Shown here: piece by piece, positions 16,453 through 25,534 of the stretch
Position numbering within the stretch: the stretch's first letter is position 1
How the letters are laid out: every line of letters starts with the position of its first letter
Source: Niastella sp. OAS944
Lineage (GTDB): Bacteria > Bacteroidota > Bacteroidia > Chitinophagales > Chitinophagaceae
Assembly: GCA_024809215.1 (NCBI GenBank)
Contig: JANUBW010000003.1
Span: 62,001-126,000, forward strand
Direction: 5' to 3'
DNA length: 64,000 nt
Made by a program: the position numbers and the translations under genes
Notes under the pieces: model-generated
The model's input: only the letters and a program-made list of their open reading frames with translations
Told to the model about the DNA's origin: nothing
Database searches by the model: none

Positions 16453-19398
16453 CTATTTCTTTTGCGAATCATCTTTTGAGCCAACCATTTTAATGGCCTT
16501 AATGGACGCCACTACTTCAGAATAAAATACAATCGGCACCTTGCCCAGTTGCACAAGGTATTCATCCTGGTCGGTCAATGGATTGTCTCGGCCATAGGGT
16601 TCAACCGTTTTATCGACAAAATACAGTTTCTCCAGTTTTGTTTCCTTATCATAGCTATTAACATAGCCGCCATCCACCTCAAGTGTTACTTCAAATGAGT
16701 TTGTATGATCTAATTTAAGAAATTCGCATAATTCATTGTCATGTCCCGGCTCGCCTATCTGCCAGCCATATTCTGCCAGGGTATTCTTTATATATCCCGT
16801 CAGGGTGGGTACATCGCCAAAGTTTTGTACGACCCGTTTTGCGCGGTCTTTTTCGGCAACTTTATAGGCTGGCCGTTCTAATTGAGGAAATACAGGTTCT
16901 ATTGACAGGTCAAAAAACTGCCGCCTCCAGGCGTGCAGGTCTTCTGCCGACAACAACACGGGATGAACAATACCGATATTATATTGTTCCGGAACTTCTA
17001 TTTCATTGCCTTCTTTATTAATCAACGTTGTGTCTTCCTGGCAAATGAAACAACTTACCAGTTGGCCACCCTTGTCATAAACGCCCCACAACAATTTGGT
17101 AGCGTAAATAAACATAATAGGGTTATTTAAAAAGAAGGGCTTCCACTCTTCAAAAGTCCATTTGCGTTCCACTACCAAGTAATGCTCCAGCCTCGAAGAT
17201 TGCGCTTTTACTACATCCCGTACTTCTTTGGCAATGGTTTTAAATTCGGCAGCCAGCTTTTTATCAGTGCCGGCAGGCATTGATTTCAGACTCCTGTTGT
17301 CATCATCAAAATAAGCCAGTTTGAATTTGCTGTCAATAAAGGCGCGGTACGCTTCGCCATTTACCGTAAAGTGTTTAAACAATCGTTCAAATCCGAAGTC
17401 GGGCACAATGCGGTCACCCATTTCATGCGTGGTTAAACCCAGCGTTTGGGATGCATCGGCAAGCGCTTTATTAGCAGCTTCGCTAAGATATTCTTTTTTA
17501 GTACGGTATTTTCTTGCATACCATTCAATCCAACGCAATGCCTTATTGCTTCCCTGTATGGCAAGCGCTTCAATACCGTACACACACATGGCCCTTCGGT
17601 TGCGTGTTATCCATTTATTAATAGCAACGCAGAACTTACTAACCATATCATCGTTACCGAAAAAAGCAGCCAGTAGTAAAAGGAACCTGTCTTTTTCCTT
17701 GAACCGTTTATCTTCAAAAACCTTAAACACGGCTTTTGCAAAATCGGCTGCTCTCACCCGATCTATTAGCTGCAGTACAGGTTTTATTTCTGCATCTATA
17801 TTCATGCCATTGGCGCGCGTCATGCGGTATAAAATAAACCGCACTTCTTCCCCGGTCAGCTTTCGACCACCTTGAAAATACAATGCAGGCAACGTAGTTT
17901 CATCGAGCCCGGGTATTACAGCCTTTTTCAACTTGCCACGTTTGTTAGCCGATTCTACCATTGTGCTCACCATTGCTTCAGTAACAGGCGCTACCGTTTC
18001 CCATGCACATATCTGCCACATAAGATCACGGACTGCATCGTCCTTTTCTTTTTCAAGAGCACTTTTTAGAACGGTTATTGCTTCCGGTGCATCCAGGGCC
18101 ATTAGAATACGAACGGCCGTGAGACGTATTACTTTATTTTTATGGCTAATGGCTTTTACTGCTCTTTCTATTACCAAACTATCCTCTTTAACCAGAAATT
18201 TAATTACATTTTCCAGCGTTTCTTTATTCTCATACTTATCAAACTGCCATAAAACATTCATCTCATACCGGCCCTTATAATCGGCCAGCTCGTTAAAAAT
18301 ATATTCTACCCTTGTACGCTCATCGTTTTTATCATCATCTTTTTGAAAAACGGCGGCCAATACATAGGGAATCGCGTCTAAGCCCAGCACATGCTGCAGC
18401 ATTACCAACACATCTTCTTTTAAAGCCACACGCTTTGCCAGCAATCGCTCAAGCATCTCTTTCCCTTTGGCTTCATCGTTCATTAATGTAAAATACACGG
18501 CCCAGGCATGTAACGGCATAAAAACCCCGTTATGTAAACCCATATCATAAACACGTGAAGAAAAGTGCAAACAGTGCTGGCTTATATCATTTATACAGTG
18601 CTCAAAGTATTCTTCAGACCTGATCAGCAGTTCTTTTATATTTTTTTCCTTTACAAAATCATTAAACTGCAAATAGGAAAAAAACGCCCACAACATATCT
18701 TTTCTGTCCCGGCAATTATCAATGAGCTCCAAACATTTTGGCACATACTGGTCATTATCCAGGTCCAACAGGGTAGCCATTATACTCCAATTGATCCTTT
18801 CTTCATTACTTATCCTGTTATCAATATACTCATTCGCTTTTTCTCTCCGGTTACGGTATAAAAAATAGAACACCTGCGAATCAAAACTTCCCCAATGCGG
18901 CAGGTACATTAACTCATCTAATTTGTCATCGGGCATTTTCAAAATGCAGGCATGCAGAAAATTCACCACGGGCCACGATCCGGTAAGAATATCTTCTTTA
19001 CTATAATTCCATTTTTTAAAATGCCATTGAAGTATCTCCTCATCGGCAACACTAAGTTTGTTCATTACGCCCAGGGCCCGGTCCAGCGCAGCCTGATCAT
19101 TGCTTTTTATCAATGGCTTAAATTCCTGTTCGAATATTGAATATCTTATATGGTGTAAAATATGCGCACTGCTCAACAATGAAAAAACCAGCGCTTCGTC
19201 TTCCGGTGATATACCTGGCAACAACGCCAGATCGTACAACTTATGAAACTCATAGTTATACGTTAATTCAACAAACACCGGTAGCTGCTTTAATTTACCA
19301 GAGAGATATTGATAGGACAGCGAAAAATTGGGTTCCAGAAATTCCTTATAATAAAACGTATCGTATAGAGGGTCCAGTTGCTCACGGGTAAAGGGCAT
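16453..19398 (-). CDS. DUF4132 (MolR-like) protein, tandem paralog
   Basis: 981 residues with the same layout as its downstream neighbour: a diverged N-terminal region (PFTREQLDPLYDTFYYKEF at the start), HEAT-like helices near 390-480 (RLTAVRILMALDAPEAI), then the DUF4132 domain with GSNKALRWIEWYARKYRTKK and NNPIMFIYATKLLWGVYD. It follows the vWA gene by 41 bp. Two copies in one operon suggest either non-redundant partners for the ATPase/vWA pair or recent duplication with divergence of the recognition end. No enzymatic motif is visible. Confidence 0.8.
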   Translation of the reverse strand: MPFTREQLDPLYDTFYYKEFLEPNFSLSYQYLSGKLKQLPVFVELTYNYEFHKLYDLALLPGISPEDEALVFSLLSSAHILHHIRYSIFEQEFKPLIKSNDQAALDRALGVMNKLSVADEEILQWHFKKWNYSKEDILTGSWPVVNFLHACILKMPDDKLDELMYLPHWGSFDSQVFYFLYRNRREKANEYIDNRISNEERINWSIMATLLDLDNDQYVPKCLELIDNCRDRKDMLWAFFSYLQFNDFVKEKNIKELLIRSEEYFEHCINDISQHCLHFSSRVYDMGLHNGVFMPLHAWAVYFTLMNDEAKGKEMLERLLAKRVALKEDVLVMLQHVLGLDAIPYVLAAVFQKDDDKNDERTRVEYIFNELADYKGRYEMNVLWQFDKYENKETLENVIKFLVKEDSLVIERAVKAISHKNKVIRLTAVRILMALDAPEAITVLKSALEKEKDDAVRDLMWQICAWETVAPVTEAMVSTMVESANKRGKLKKAVIPGLDETTLPALYFQGGRKLTGEEVRFILYRMTRANGMNIDAEIKPVLQLIDRVRAADFAKAVFKVFEDKRFKEKDRFLLLLAAFFGNDDMVSKFCVAINKWITRNRRAMCVYGIEALAIQGSNKALRWIEWYARKYRTKKEYLSEAANKALADASQTLGLTTHEMGDRIVPDFGFERLFKHFTVNGEAYRAFIDSKFKLAYFDDDNRSLKSMPAGTDKKLAAEFKTIAKEVRDVVKAQSSRLEHYLVVERKWTFEEWKPFFLNNPIMFIYATKLLWGVYDKGGQLVSCFICQEDTTLINKEGNEIEVPEQYNIGIVHPVLLSAEDLHAWRRQFFDLSIEPVFPQLERPAYKVAEKDRAKRVVQNFGDVPTLTGYIKNTLAEYGWQIGEPGHDNELCEFLKLDHTNSFEVTLEVDGGYVNSYDKETKLEKLYFVDKTVEPYGRDNPLTDQDEYLVQLGKVPIVFYSEVVASIKAIKMVGSKDDSQKK

Positions 19399-19439
19399 AG
19401 GGATTATGTAGAATTTGGATTTTATAACTTATAATTACA

Positions 19440-20582
19440 TCACTTCTTCAACACCATATCTTCCTTAGCAGCCCACAGGCCAATATCCTGTTTGCTTAAT
19501 GCAGCAGCCATAAGATCGGGGAATTTATCGGGTGTACAGGCAAATACGGGTATGCCAAGGTTTGATAAAAATTGTGCATTGCTATGGTCATAGAACGGCG
19601 CGCCTTCATCATTCAGTGCAAGCAGCACCACCACCTGCACACCGGCTGCCACCAGCTCTACAGCGCGTTTGCGCATACCTTCCACACTGCCGCCTTCATA
19701 TAGGTCGGTGATGAGTACCAGCACTGTATCGTTTGGTTTGGTGATAATTTGTTTGCAATAAGTAAGGGCAAGATTGATATCTGTTCCGCCTCCTAATTGC
19801 ACACCAAACAGTAATTCAACGGGGTCGGTGAGCTCTTCGGTAAGGTCGGTTACAGCCGTATCAAACACCACCATTTTGGTTTTTATGGCCGGTATAGATG
19901 CCATCACCGAACCGAAAATGCCTGAGTAAACAACAGAAGTGCCCATCGATCCGCTTTGATCTATACACAGCACTACATCTTTTAATGAATTACGTTTACG
20001 GCCATAGCCTATCCTTGTTTCAGGTACAATCGTTTTGTATTCGGGTTGATAATGCTTCAGGTTCTTTAAGATGGTAGCATGCCAGTTTATTTCATTATGC
20101 CTTGGCCGGCGATTACGTGCGCTGCGGTTCAAACTGCCAACAATAGCCTGTTGCGTTGGCTGCGACAGCTTGCGTATTAATTCATCTACCACCTTGCGTA
20201 CTACCAGGCGGGCCGTGTCTTTTGTTTTATCGGGTATTACTTTGCTCAGCGTCATTAACGTGGCCACCAGGTGTACATCGGGCTCTACATTCTCGAGCAT
20301 TTCTTTTTCAAACAACATTTGGGTAAGGTTCAGCCGTTTCAATGCATCCTGCTGCATTACCTGTACTATAGACGATGGAAAGAAGGTGCGTATATCGCCC
20401 AGCCAGCGCGCCACATTGGGCGATGAAGGTCCGAGGCCACCCTGACGATCGCTATCGTATAGCGCTTCCAGTGTTTTATCCATTTGCATATCACGCTCAT
20501 TCAATGTAACACCGGTGCCTTCATTTTGCTGACCGCCCAGTATCAATCGCCATTTGCGTTTATGTTGTTCGTCGTTGATCAT
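19440..20582 (-). CDS. von Willebrand factor A domain protein with intact metal site
   Basis: 380 residues. The C-terminal 190 residues form a vWA domain. The metal-ion-dependent adhesion site is complete: LCIDQSGSMG near residue 207 (DxSxS), GGGTDI near 269 (the Thr loop) and LITDLYEGG near 297. The N-terminal half is helical with basic patches and probably contacts the cognate ATPase or DUF5682 protein. MoxR AAA+ ATPases typically work with vWA proteins as a chaperone-like or metal-insertion pair. The gene starts 3 bp after the DUF5682 gene, so the two are very likely translationally coupled. No membrane segment is present, so it should be cytoplasmic. Confidence 0.9.
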   Translation of the reverse strand: MINDEQHKRKWRLILGGQQNEGTGVTLNERDMQMDKTLEALYDSDRQGGLGPSSPNVARWLGDIRTFFPSSIVQVMQQDALKRLNLTQMLFEKEMLENVEPDVHLVATLMTLSKVIPDKTKDTARLVVRKVVDELIRKLSQPTQQAIVGSLNRSARNRRPRHNEINWHATILKNLKHYQPEYKTIVPETRIGYGRKRNSLKDVVLCIDQSGSMGTSVVYSGIFGSVMASIPAIKTKMVVFDTAVTDLTEELTDPVELLFGVQLGGGTDINLALTYCKQIITKPNDTVLVLITDLYEGGSVEGMRKRAVELVAAGVQVVVLLALNDEGAPFYDHSNAQFLSNLGIPVFACTPDKFPDLMAAALSKQDIGLWAAKEDMVLKK

Positions 20583-20585
20583 TGT

Positions 20586-22877
20586 TTAATTTTTAATACC
20601 TAACAATTGTAGAATAACCGGTATACCCTGTTTTGCCCTTTCCTCATCGATGGTAATCTCTACTGAAGATTTAATACCTGAACTACCACCGCCGTTCTTC
20701 ACTTTCTCGCCCAGCTTTTTTCTTTCGGGGCTTGAAAAACTGGCAAACGTTCTGCGCAACAAAGGCAGTACTCTTGTGAAGGTTTCTTCACCTAATGTAT
20801 CAACCCAGTTATTCACCAGGTTCCACAGATCGTTATCAATTAAAAGAATGGTGCCGCTGCCTTTCAAAAACCCTTCGAGCCAGGAAGCTGCTTTATCGGG
20901 CGGCGTACCGGCACTCATGGAATAATGAAATACGCGCACCAGCTCATCACCTTCCAGTAATTTATAGTCGGCCAACAGGCGGGTTGCATAACCTGCGATC
21001 ATAGGCGAGGCATTGCCGGCCGCAGCGATCGATTGCAGTGTTTGCTGCCATAGACTTGTGATGTCGGCCTGTTGCAATACATTTACCGCATCGTTGAGTT
21101 TAAAGAAAAGATCGAGCAGTTTTTGCGCGGCATCATCACTTACCGAGGTGCAGGCTGTTGGCAGGCTTACACAAATACGGGTAAGCATGCTGTTCACAAT
21201 ACCCAGTACCAGGTCGGCATCAGTTTTTCGCACACTGCCGTAGCGGCTGGCCTGTACCAAACCGGGCACAACTTCCATCAACTGTATTACATCACCACTG
21301 GCGGCAGCCAGGTTATTGATGCATTGTATACATACCTCTACCGCCTTATGTAATTCGGCGGGTATGGTTTCCTGGAGCAGGGTGCTTACTTTGCTTAATG
21401 CATCTGCTTCTTTGGCTTTTTGTATTACAAATTTTTCAGCGGCTTCAGCTACCGTATTGCCCCAGCTACCTTTTTCAATAATGTTTATCGACAGTTCGGG
21501 GTCCCACTGCAGCCGCCACATTTCTTTAAAGGTGCCTTTGCCACTTACATCCTGCCTGTTGCCCCATTTTATTTCGAGCAATTGTAAGCGGTGTAAGAAA
21601 ATACTTCGCTCCAGGTCGTTCTCCTTACGCAGGTCGAGCGTGTAATCTTTCCAATCGGCCGTGGCGGGTAATCGTAAGCGCTTTTGTATTCTTTCTATAT
21701 CGAGCTGTAAAGGTGGTTTTGGTATTTCGGCAGGCACCTCCCCAATGCGATTGCTTACTATGAGCTCATCGTGTATCAGCTTCATTAAAATATCTTCGCC
21801 ATTACACAGCACGGTCTTGGTAGCTTCATTCAATTCTTCTAATCCTGCTTTGTATAAATTGCGCATACTGGCCAACGCTTCGGCCAGGCGAACGGCTTCA
21901 ATTACATGGGCCACCGAAGTATCCATTTCTTTTTTCCTGAACAGCTGGGCCACTTTTGCCATCCAGCGGGAGCCATCATCTTTTGGGTAACGCCAAATAT
22001 GATCGTACCAACCGGGCGACTCTATACCGGCGCCATAGCCACTGTAATAACTAAGCCGGCTAAACGTCCAGGGTATCCATGTGCATTCTACTTTTACCTT
22101 TGGTAAGCCTTTCAACAGATCGCTATCGTCTTTTGCTTTTGGCATATTCACCAATGCAGGTGCGTGCCAGGCGCCACAGATCACCGCAATGGTCTGGAAC
22201 ATTTCTTTCTCCGCCTGTCTGATGGTCTTTCGCATCCAGGCTTCGCGCAACCTTTCGGTGTGCGTTTCTTTTTGTGCAAACTCCTCCCGTAGCACCTGCA
22301 TGGCTTCGGTCACTGCGTCAAACACCTGCTCATTACCATGGCGATGCTCGAACATATGCTCCCACCATTTTTCGCCATCGTCGTAACCGGCGGCTTCTGC
22401 CAGCCATGAAATAGGATCTTTCCTTATGGGCAGCACTTCTACTACTTCGTTATTCTTTATTGAATAATTATTAACTGATGGAGCGGCTGCGCCCGGTTGT
22501 TCGCCTTCCCGGGCTTTTCTTTCCTCTTCCTCTTTCTTCACTCTTTCAATCGCTTCTTTCTCCAGCGCTATATGATGGCCTATGGGAAGGTCCATAAACC
22601 GCACATGTATGTTGTTCTTGCGGGCATATGCTATGGCCTGCCATTCGGGTGAGAATTCAGCAAAGGGGTAGAACGATGACTGCTGCGGATCTTCGGGCTG
22701 ATACACCAATATGGCTACCGGCGGTTTCAGTTCCGCATGGTTTACCCATTGCAGCAAAGGATCTGCTTCGGGCGGCCCTTCTACCAATACTATGTCGGGC
22801 TTTACCTTTTCCAGAAACTCCATTACATTCTTTGCCGAACCGGGACCGTGGTGCCGTATGCCTAGTATGTGAATCAT
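20586..22877 (-). CDS. DUF5682 family protein
   Basis: 763 residues from MIHILGIRHHGPGSAKNV (ATG at 22877). A frame reaching 22934 exists, but its extra 19 codons run across a 7-bp repeat array and are unlikely to be translated. The N-terminal domain has HILGIRHHGPGS, DIVLVEGPPEADP and RFMDLPIGHH. Histidines and acidic residues in these positions resemble the EreA/ChaN-type hydrolase fold. A further conserved stretch, TIAVICGAWHAPALVNMP, lies near 230. The C-terminal half is helical. DUF5682 genes commonly accompany MoxR, vWA, SWIM and DUF5691 genes; function is not established. It lies 78 bp after MoxR and 3 bp before vWA. Confidence 0.82.
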   Translation of the reverse strand: MIHILGIRHHGPGSAKNVMEFLEKVKPDIVLVEGPPEADPLLQWVNHAELKPPVAILVYQPEDPQQSSFYPFAEFSPEWQAIAYARKNNIHVRFMDLPIGHHIALEKEAIERVKKEEEERKAREGEQPGAAAPSVNNYSIKNNEVVEVLPIRKDPISWLAEAAGYDDGEKWWEHMFEHRHGNEQVFDAVTEAMQVLREEFAQKETHTERLREAWMRKTIRQAEKEMFQTIAVICGAWHAPALVNMPKAKDDSDLLKGLPKVKVECTWIPWTFSRLSYYSGYGAGIESPGWYDHIWRYPKDDGSRWMAKVAQLFRKKEMDTSVAHVIEAVRLAEALASMRNLYKAGLEELNEATKTVLCNGEDILMKLIHDELIVSNRIGEVPAEIPKPPLQLDIERIQKRLRLPATADWKDYTLDLRKENDLERSIFLHRLQLLEIKWGNRQDVSGKGTFKEMWRLQWDPELSINIIEKGSWGNTVAEAAEKFVIQKAKEADALSKVSTLLQETIPAELHKAVEVCIQCINNLAAASGDVIQLMEVVPGLVQASRYGSVRKTDADLVLGIVNSMLTRICVSLPTACTSVSDDAAQKLLDLFFKLNDAVNVLQQADITSLWQQTLQSIAAAGNASPMIAGYATRLLADYKLLEGDELVRVFHYSMSAGTPPDKAASWLEGFLKGSGTILLIDNDLWNLVNNWVDTLGEETFTRVLPLLRRTFASFSSPERKKLGEKVKNGGGSSGIKSSVEITIDEERAKQGIPVILQLLGIKN

Positions 22878-22912
22878 GGTCAATAGTGAATGGTGAGTGG
22901 TGAGTGGTGAGT
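22878..22912. repeat. 7-bp tandem repeat directly before the DUF5682 start codon
   Basis: Five 7-bp units fill exactly 35 bp: three perfect GGTGAGT units (22892-22912), then AGTGAAT and GGTCAAT, ending at the ATG of the DUF5682 gene on the minus strand. There is no recognisable ribosome site in between. Unit gain or loss would change the distance between the MoxR stop and this start. Confidence 0.7.
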
Positions 22913-22955
22913 GTGACTCGCTACATTCGAGCACTCAAATAAATATCAGCTTCTC

Positions 22956-24035
22956 CTACATCAAATCCCGGCATGCTCTATAGATATCTTTCCATTCATC
23001 TCTTGGCTTTACCACTGTTTCGAGGTACTCCTGCCAAACGAGTTTATCCTGCACAGGATCTTTTATCACAGAACCAATAATACCTGCAGCAAGATCAGCA
23101 GCTTTTAACTGACCATCGCCAAAATAGGCGGCCATGGCCAGTCCGTTGTTTACTACTGAAATAGCTTCAGCTGTACTTAATGTACCGCTGGGCACTTTTA
23201 TCTTTGTTTTTCCATCGAGGGTAACACCGCTGCGCAGTTCGCGGAAGATGGTCACAATACGACGGATCTCTTCCAACGCAGGTGGCTCGGCGGGCAATTC
23301 CATTACCTTTTCAAAACTTTCTACCCGGCGTTTTACGATATCAATTTCTTCGTTCATTGAATCGGGCACGGGTAGAATAACTGTATTGAACCGGCGCTTT
23401 AAGGCGCTCGATAATTCGTTCACACCTTTATCGCGATTATTAGCAGTGGCAATTACATTAAATCCTTTTACGGCCTGTACTTCGGTATTCAACTCAGGTA
23501 CAGGCAGCGTCTTTTCCGACAAAATAGTGATCAACGTATCCTGTACATCGGCGCCAATACGGGTAAGCTCTTCAATACGAGCAATCTTACCATCTTTCAT
23601 AGCACGCATAACAGGCGTTTCAACCAGTGCTCCCTGTGAAGGGCCTTCCGCCAACAGCCGGGCATAGTTCCAGCCATAACGAATGGCTTCTTCACTGGTG
23701 CCGGCAGTTCCCTGAACGATCATGGTTGAATCGCCACTAACAGCTGCCGACAAGTGCTCGCTCACCCAGCTTTTGGCAGTACCGGGCAAACCATATAATA
23801 ACAATGCGCGGTCGGTTGTTAAAGTAGCAACGGCTATTTCCATCAACCGTTTGTTACCAATGTATTTGGGCGATACTTCAAAGCCATTTTTCAATTTACC
23901 ACCAATGAGGTAGGTAACTACCGATTGTGGCGTTAACTTCCAATTTGTGGGACGCTTGCCCGTATCCTGCTTTTGCAACTCTTCCAACTCCTGGGCATAT
24001 AACTGTTCGGCGTGTTGACGTAATAAGGAAGACAT
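22956..24035 (-). CDS. MoxR-type AAA+ ATPase of the SWIM/DUF5682 module
   Basis: 359 residues, a single AAA+ module. Walker A is LLYGLPGTAKSW near residue 82. The region expected for Walker B reads KIARIEELTR near 151, so the usual Asp-Glu pair is Glu-Glu. Sensor 1 is NVIATANNRDKG near 193, followed by ELSSALKRRFN with the arginine-finger segment. MoxR ATPases remodel partner complexes, usually with a vWA protein; here that would be the product of 19440-20582. The gene is 15 bp downstream of DUF5691 and 78 bp upstream of DUF5682. It is different from, and not interchangeable by sequence with, the second MoxR at 32799-33953. Confidence 0.92.
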   Translation of the reverse strand: MSSLLRQHAEQLYAQELEELQKQDTGKRPTNWKLTPQSVVTYLIGGKLKNGFEVSPKYIGNKRLMEIAVATLTTDRALLLYGLPGTAKSWVSEHLSAAVSGDSTMIVQGTAGTSEEAIRYGWNYARLLAEGPSQGALVETPVMRAMKDGKIARIEELTRIGADVQDTLITILSEKTLPVPELNTEVQAVKGFNVIATANNRDKGVNELSSALKRRFNTVILPVPDSMNEEIDIVKRRVESFEKVMELPAEPPALEEIRRIVTIFRELRSGVTLDGKTKIKVPSGTLSTAEAISVVNNGLAMAAYFGDGQLKAADLAAGIIGSVIKDPVQDKLVWQEYLETVVKPRDEWKDIYRACRDLM

Positions 24036-24050
24036 AATGGTTGTACTATT

Positions 24051-25502
24051 TTAATCGTTAAAGGATTGTATGGTTTGTTTCTTTAAGTTCAGTAAGGTAG
24101 TTATGTATTCGCTGGTATTGTTCCAGGTTGCCCGCAGGTGATCTTCACCCGGTGCACATTTTGGAAGTTCAGAAATAATACCAACGGGAATACAATGAAT
24201 ATAGCGACTGTAAAACGAGCGGTTATACTGATAAACACTTCGGGCCGTATGAATAAAGATGGCGCGGGTAAGATCGATGCTCCAGGTATCTTCGCGCTTT
24301 ATAGCATGTTCAATTATATTCTCGGCAAACTGGCTTATAAACTTTATGCTGTGAGTCTCCTGCTCTTTTACCGGCAACAGCGGAATGATATCTATGTAAA
24401 ATACATGGCTGTTTTGCATAAACGCCGTTGCCCAGCGCTGGTCTTTAAATGCCACTACCGCCTGAACAATAGCAGGCAATAGCTTTTTACCGGCTTCGTC
24501 TTTTTGCCAGGTTTTAATAATAACATCGGGTGTGCTTTGCAAATGTGTTTCCCAAAAACCGGGTGGCACGGCCTGCATAAGCTGCATAGCAACAAACTCA
24601 TCATCGGTATAATCTTTACTGTTGCTCAGTTTATCGATGCCGGTCTTTAAAATACTTTCATCCAAGGCAGGCATTTGAATTTCCACGCCCTTATGGCCAA
24701 CTGTAACTGATTGTTGCAATAGCTGCTGATATTGCATTACAACCGATGATGTGGGTATTTGCTTTAACAACCAAAGCGCAATTTCCTTTACCTTTTTGCT
24801 TTTCTCTTTCCCCAGGCTTTCGAGGAATTCAATATCTGCAGCGCCGATATTGATACCCAGTAATAGCATTAACTCAATTTTGGTACCGGCATCTTCCTGC
24901 GGCCAGGTCTTTATCAACCATTCCCGGGCAGTGTCTGGCGCAGTTTTTCGTATTTGCTCCAGCACCATTTTACGTTGTTCGGGCGAACCTGTTAGCCATA
25001 ACTCTTCATCGGTTGTTGCTGTTGAAAAATTCCATTCGGGGTTGAACCGGCTTAACCATTCCCCCCGTTTACCACAACAGGCCACTACCAGGTTTTGCAG
25101 TTTTTTATGTTGTATACCTATGTTCATTAATAAGGGCACAAATTCCGGCGCTACAATGCGCTCTTTATCGCTGCAATGCTGTAACCAGAATTGTAACAGT
25201 GAATTGCTTTCTGAATCGAGTATATCTTTCAGTGTTTGCATGGCCAGGCGTGAACAATATTGTTTTTCTTCTGCGCCGGCTTTTTCAATAGTAACATTTT
25301 CTTTTTTTACGGGCATGGTGCCGCACTGACGATAATTAAACAGCAGTGCAGCCATTTGTAAAAACTGTTCTTCTTTATCGGTTGTACTTTGCTGTATCAA
25401 CGCTGCCGCTTCTGACAAGGCTTCGGGCAACTCGTTAGTGCCGGGCGGCCGTTTATCGGTGCCCAATAAGGCTGTATGAATGATGTGCTCCCAGGTTTGC
25501 AT
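24051..25502 (-). CDS. DUF5691 family protein
   Basis: 483 residues from MQTWEHIIHTALLGTDKRPP (ATG at 25502). The longer frame to 25565 begins with TTG inside the end of the SWIM gene and is less likely. The start WEHIIHTALLGTDKRP is characteristic of DUF5691 proteins. The remainder is helical with repeats of HEAT-like character (EFVPLLMNIGIQHKKLQNLV, LVACCGKRGEWLSRFNPEW). DUF5691 is usually found beside SWIM zinc-finger, MoxR and vWA genes, as here. Function unknown; probably a scaffold within the complex. The family name is from memory of this start motif and the neighbourhood. Confidence 0.72.
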   Translation of the reverse strand: MQTWEHIIHTALLGTDKRPPGTNELPEALSEAAALIQQSTTDKEEQFLQMAALLFNYRQCGTMPVKKENVTIEKAGAEEKQYCSRLAMQTLKDILDSESNSLLQFWLQHCSDKERIVAPEFVPLLMNIGIQHKKLQNLVVACCGKRGEWLSRFNPEWNFSTATTDEELWLTGSPEQRKMVLEQIRKTAPDTAREWLIKTWPQEDAGTKIELMLLLGINIGAADIEFLESLGKEKSKKVKEIALWLLKQIPTSSVVMQYQQLLQQSVTVGHKGVEIQMPALDESILKTGIDKLSNSKDYTDDEFVAMQLMQAVPPGFWETHLQSTPDVIIKTWQKDEAGKKLLPAIVQAVVAFKDQRWATAFMQNSHVFYIDIIPLLPVKEQETHSIKFISQFAENIIEHAIKREDTWSIDLTRAIFIHTARSVYQYNRSFYSRYIHCIPVGIISELPKCAPGEDHLRATWNNTSEYITTLLNLKKQTIQSFND

Positions 25503-25534
25503 AACCCCCAATTTGAATAGGATCTCTCTTCCTG

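Noticed and set aside
22878..22934. 19 extra codons at the start of DUF5682
   Set aside because: They run through the 7-bp repeat, show no family similarity, and the family begins at MIHILGIRHHGPG.
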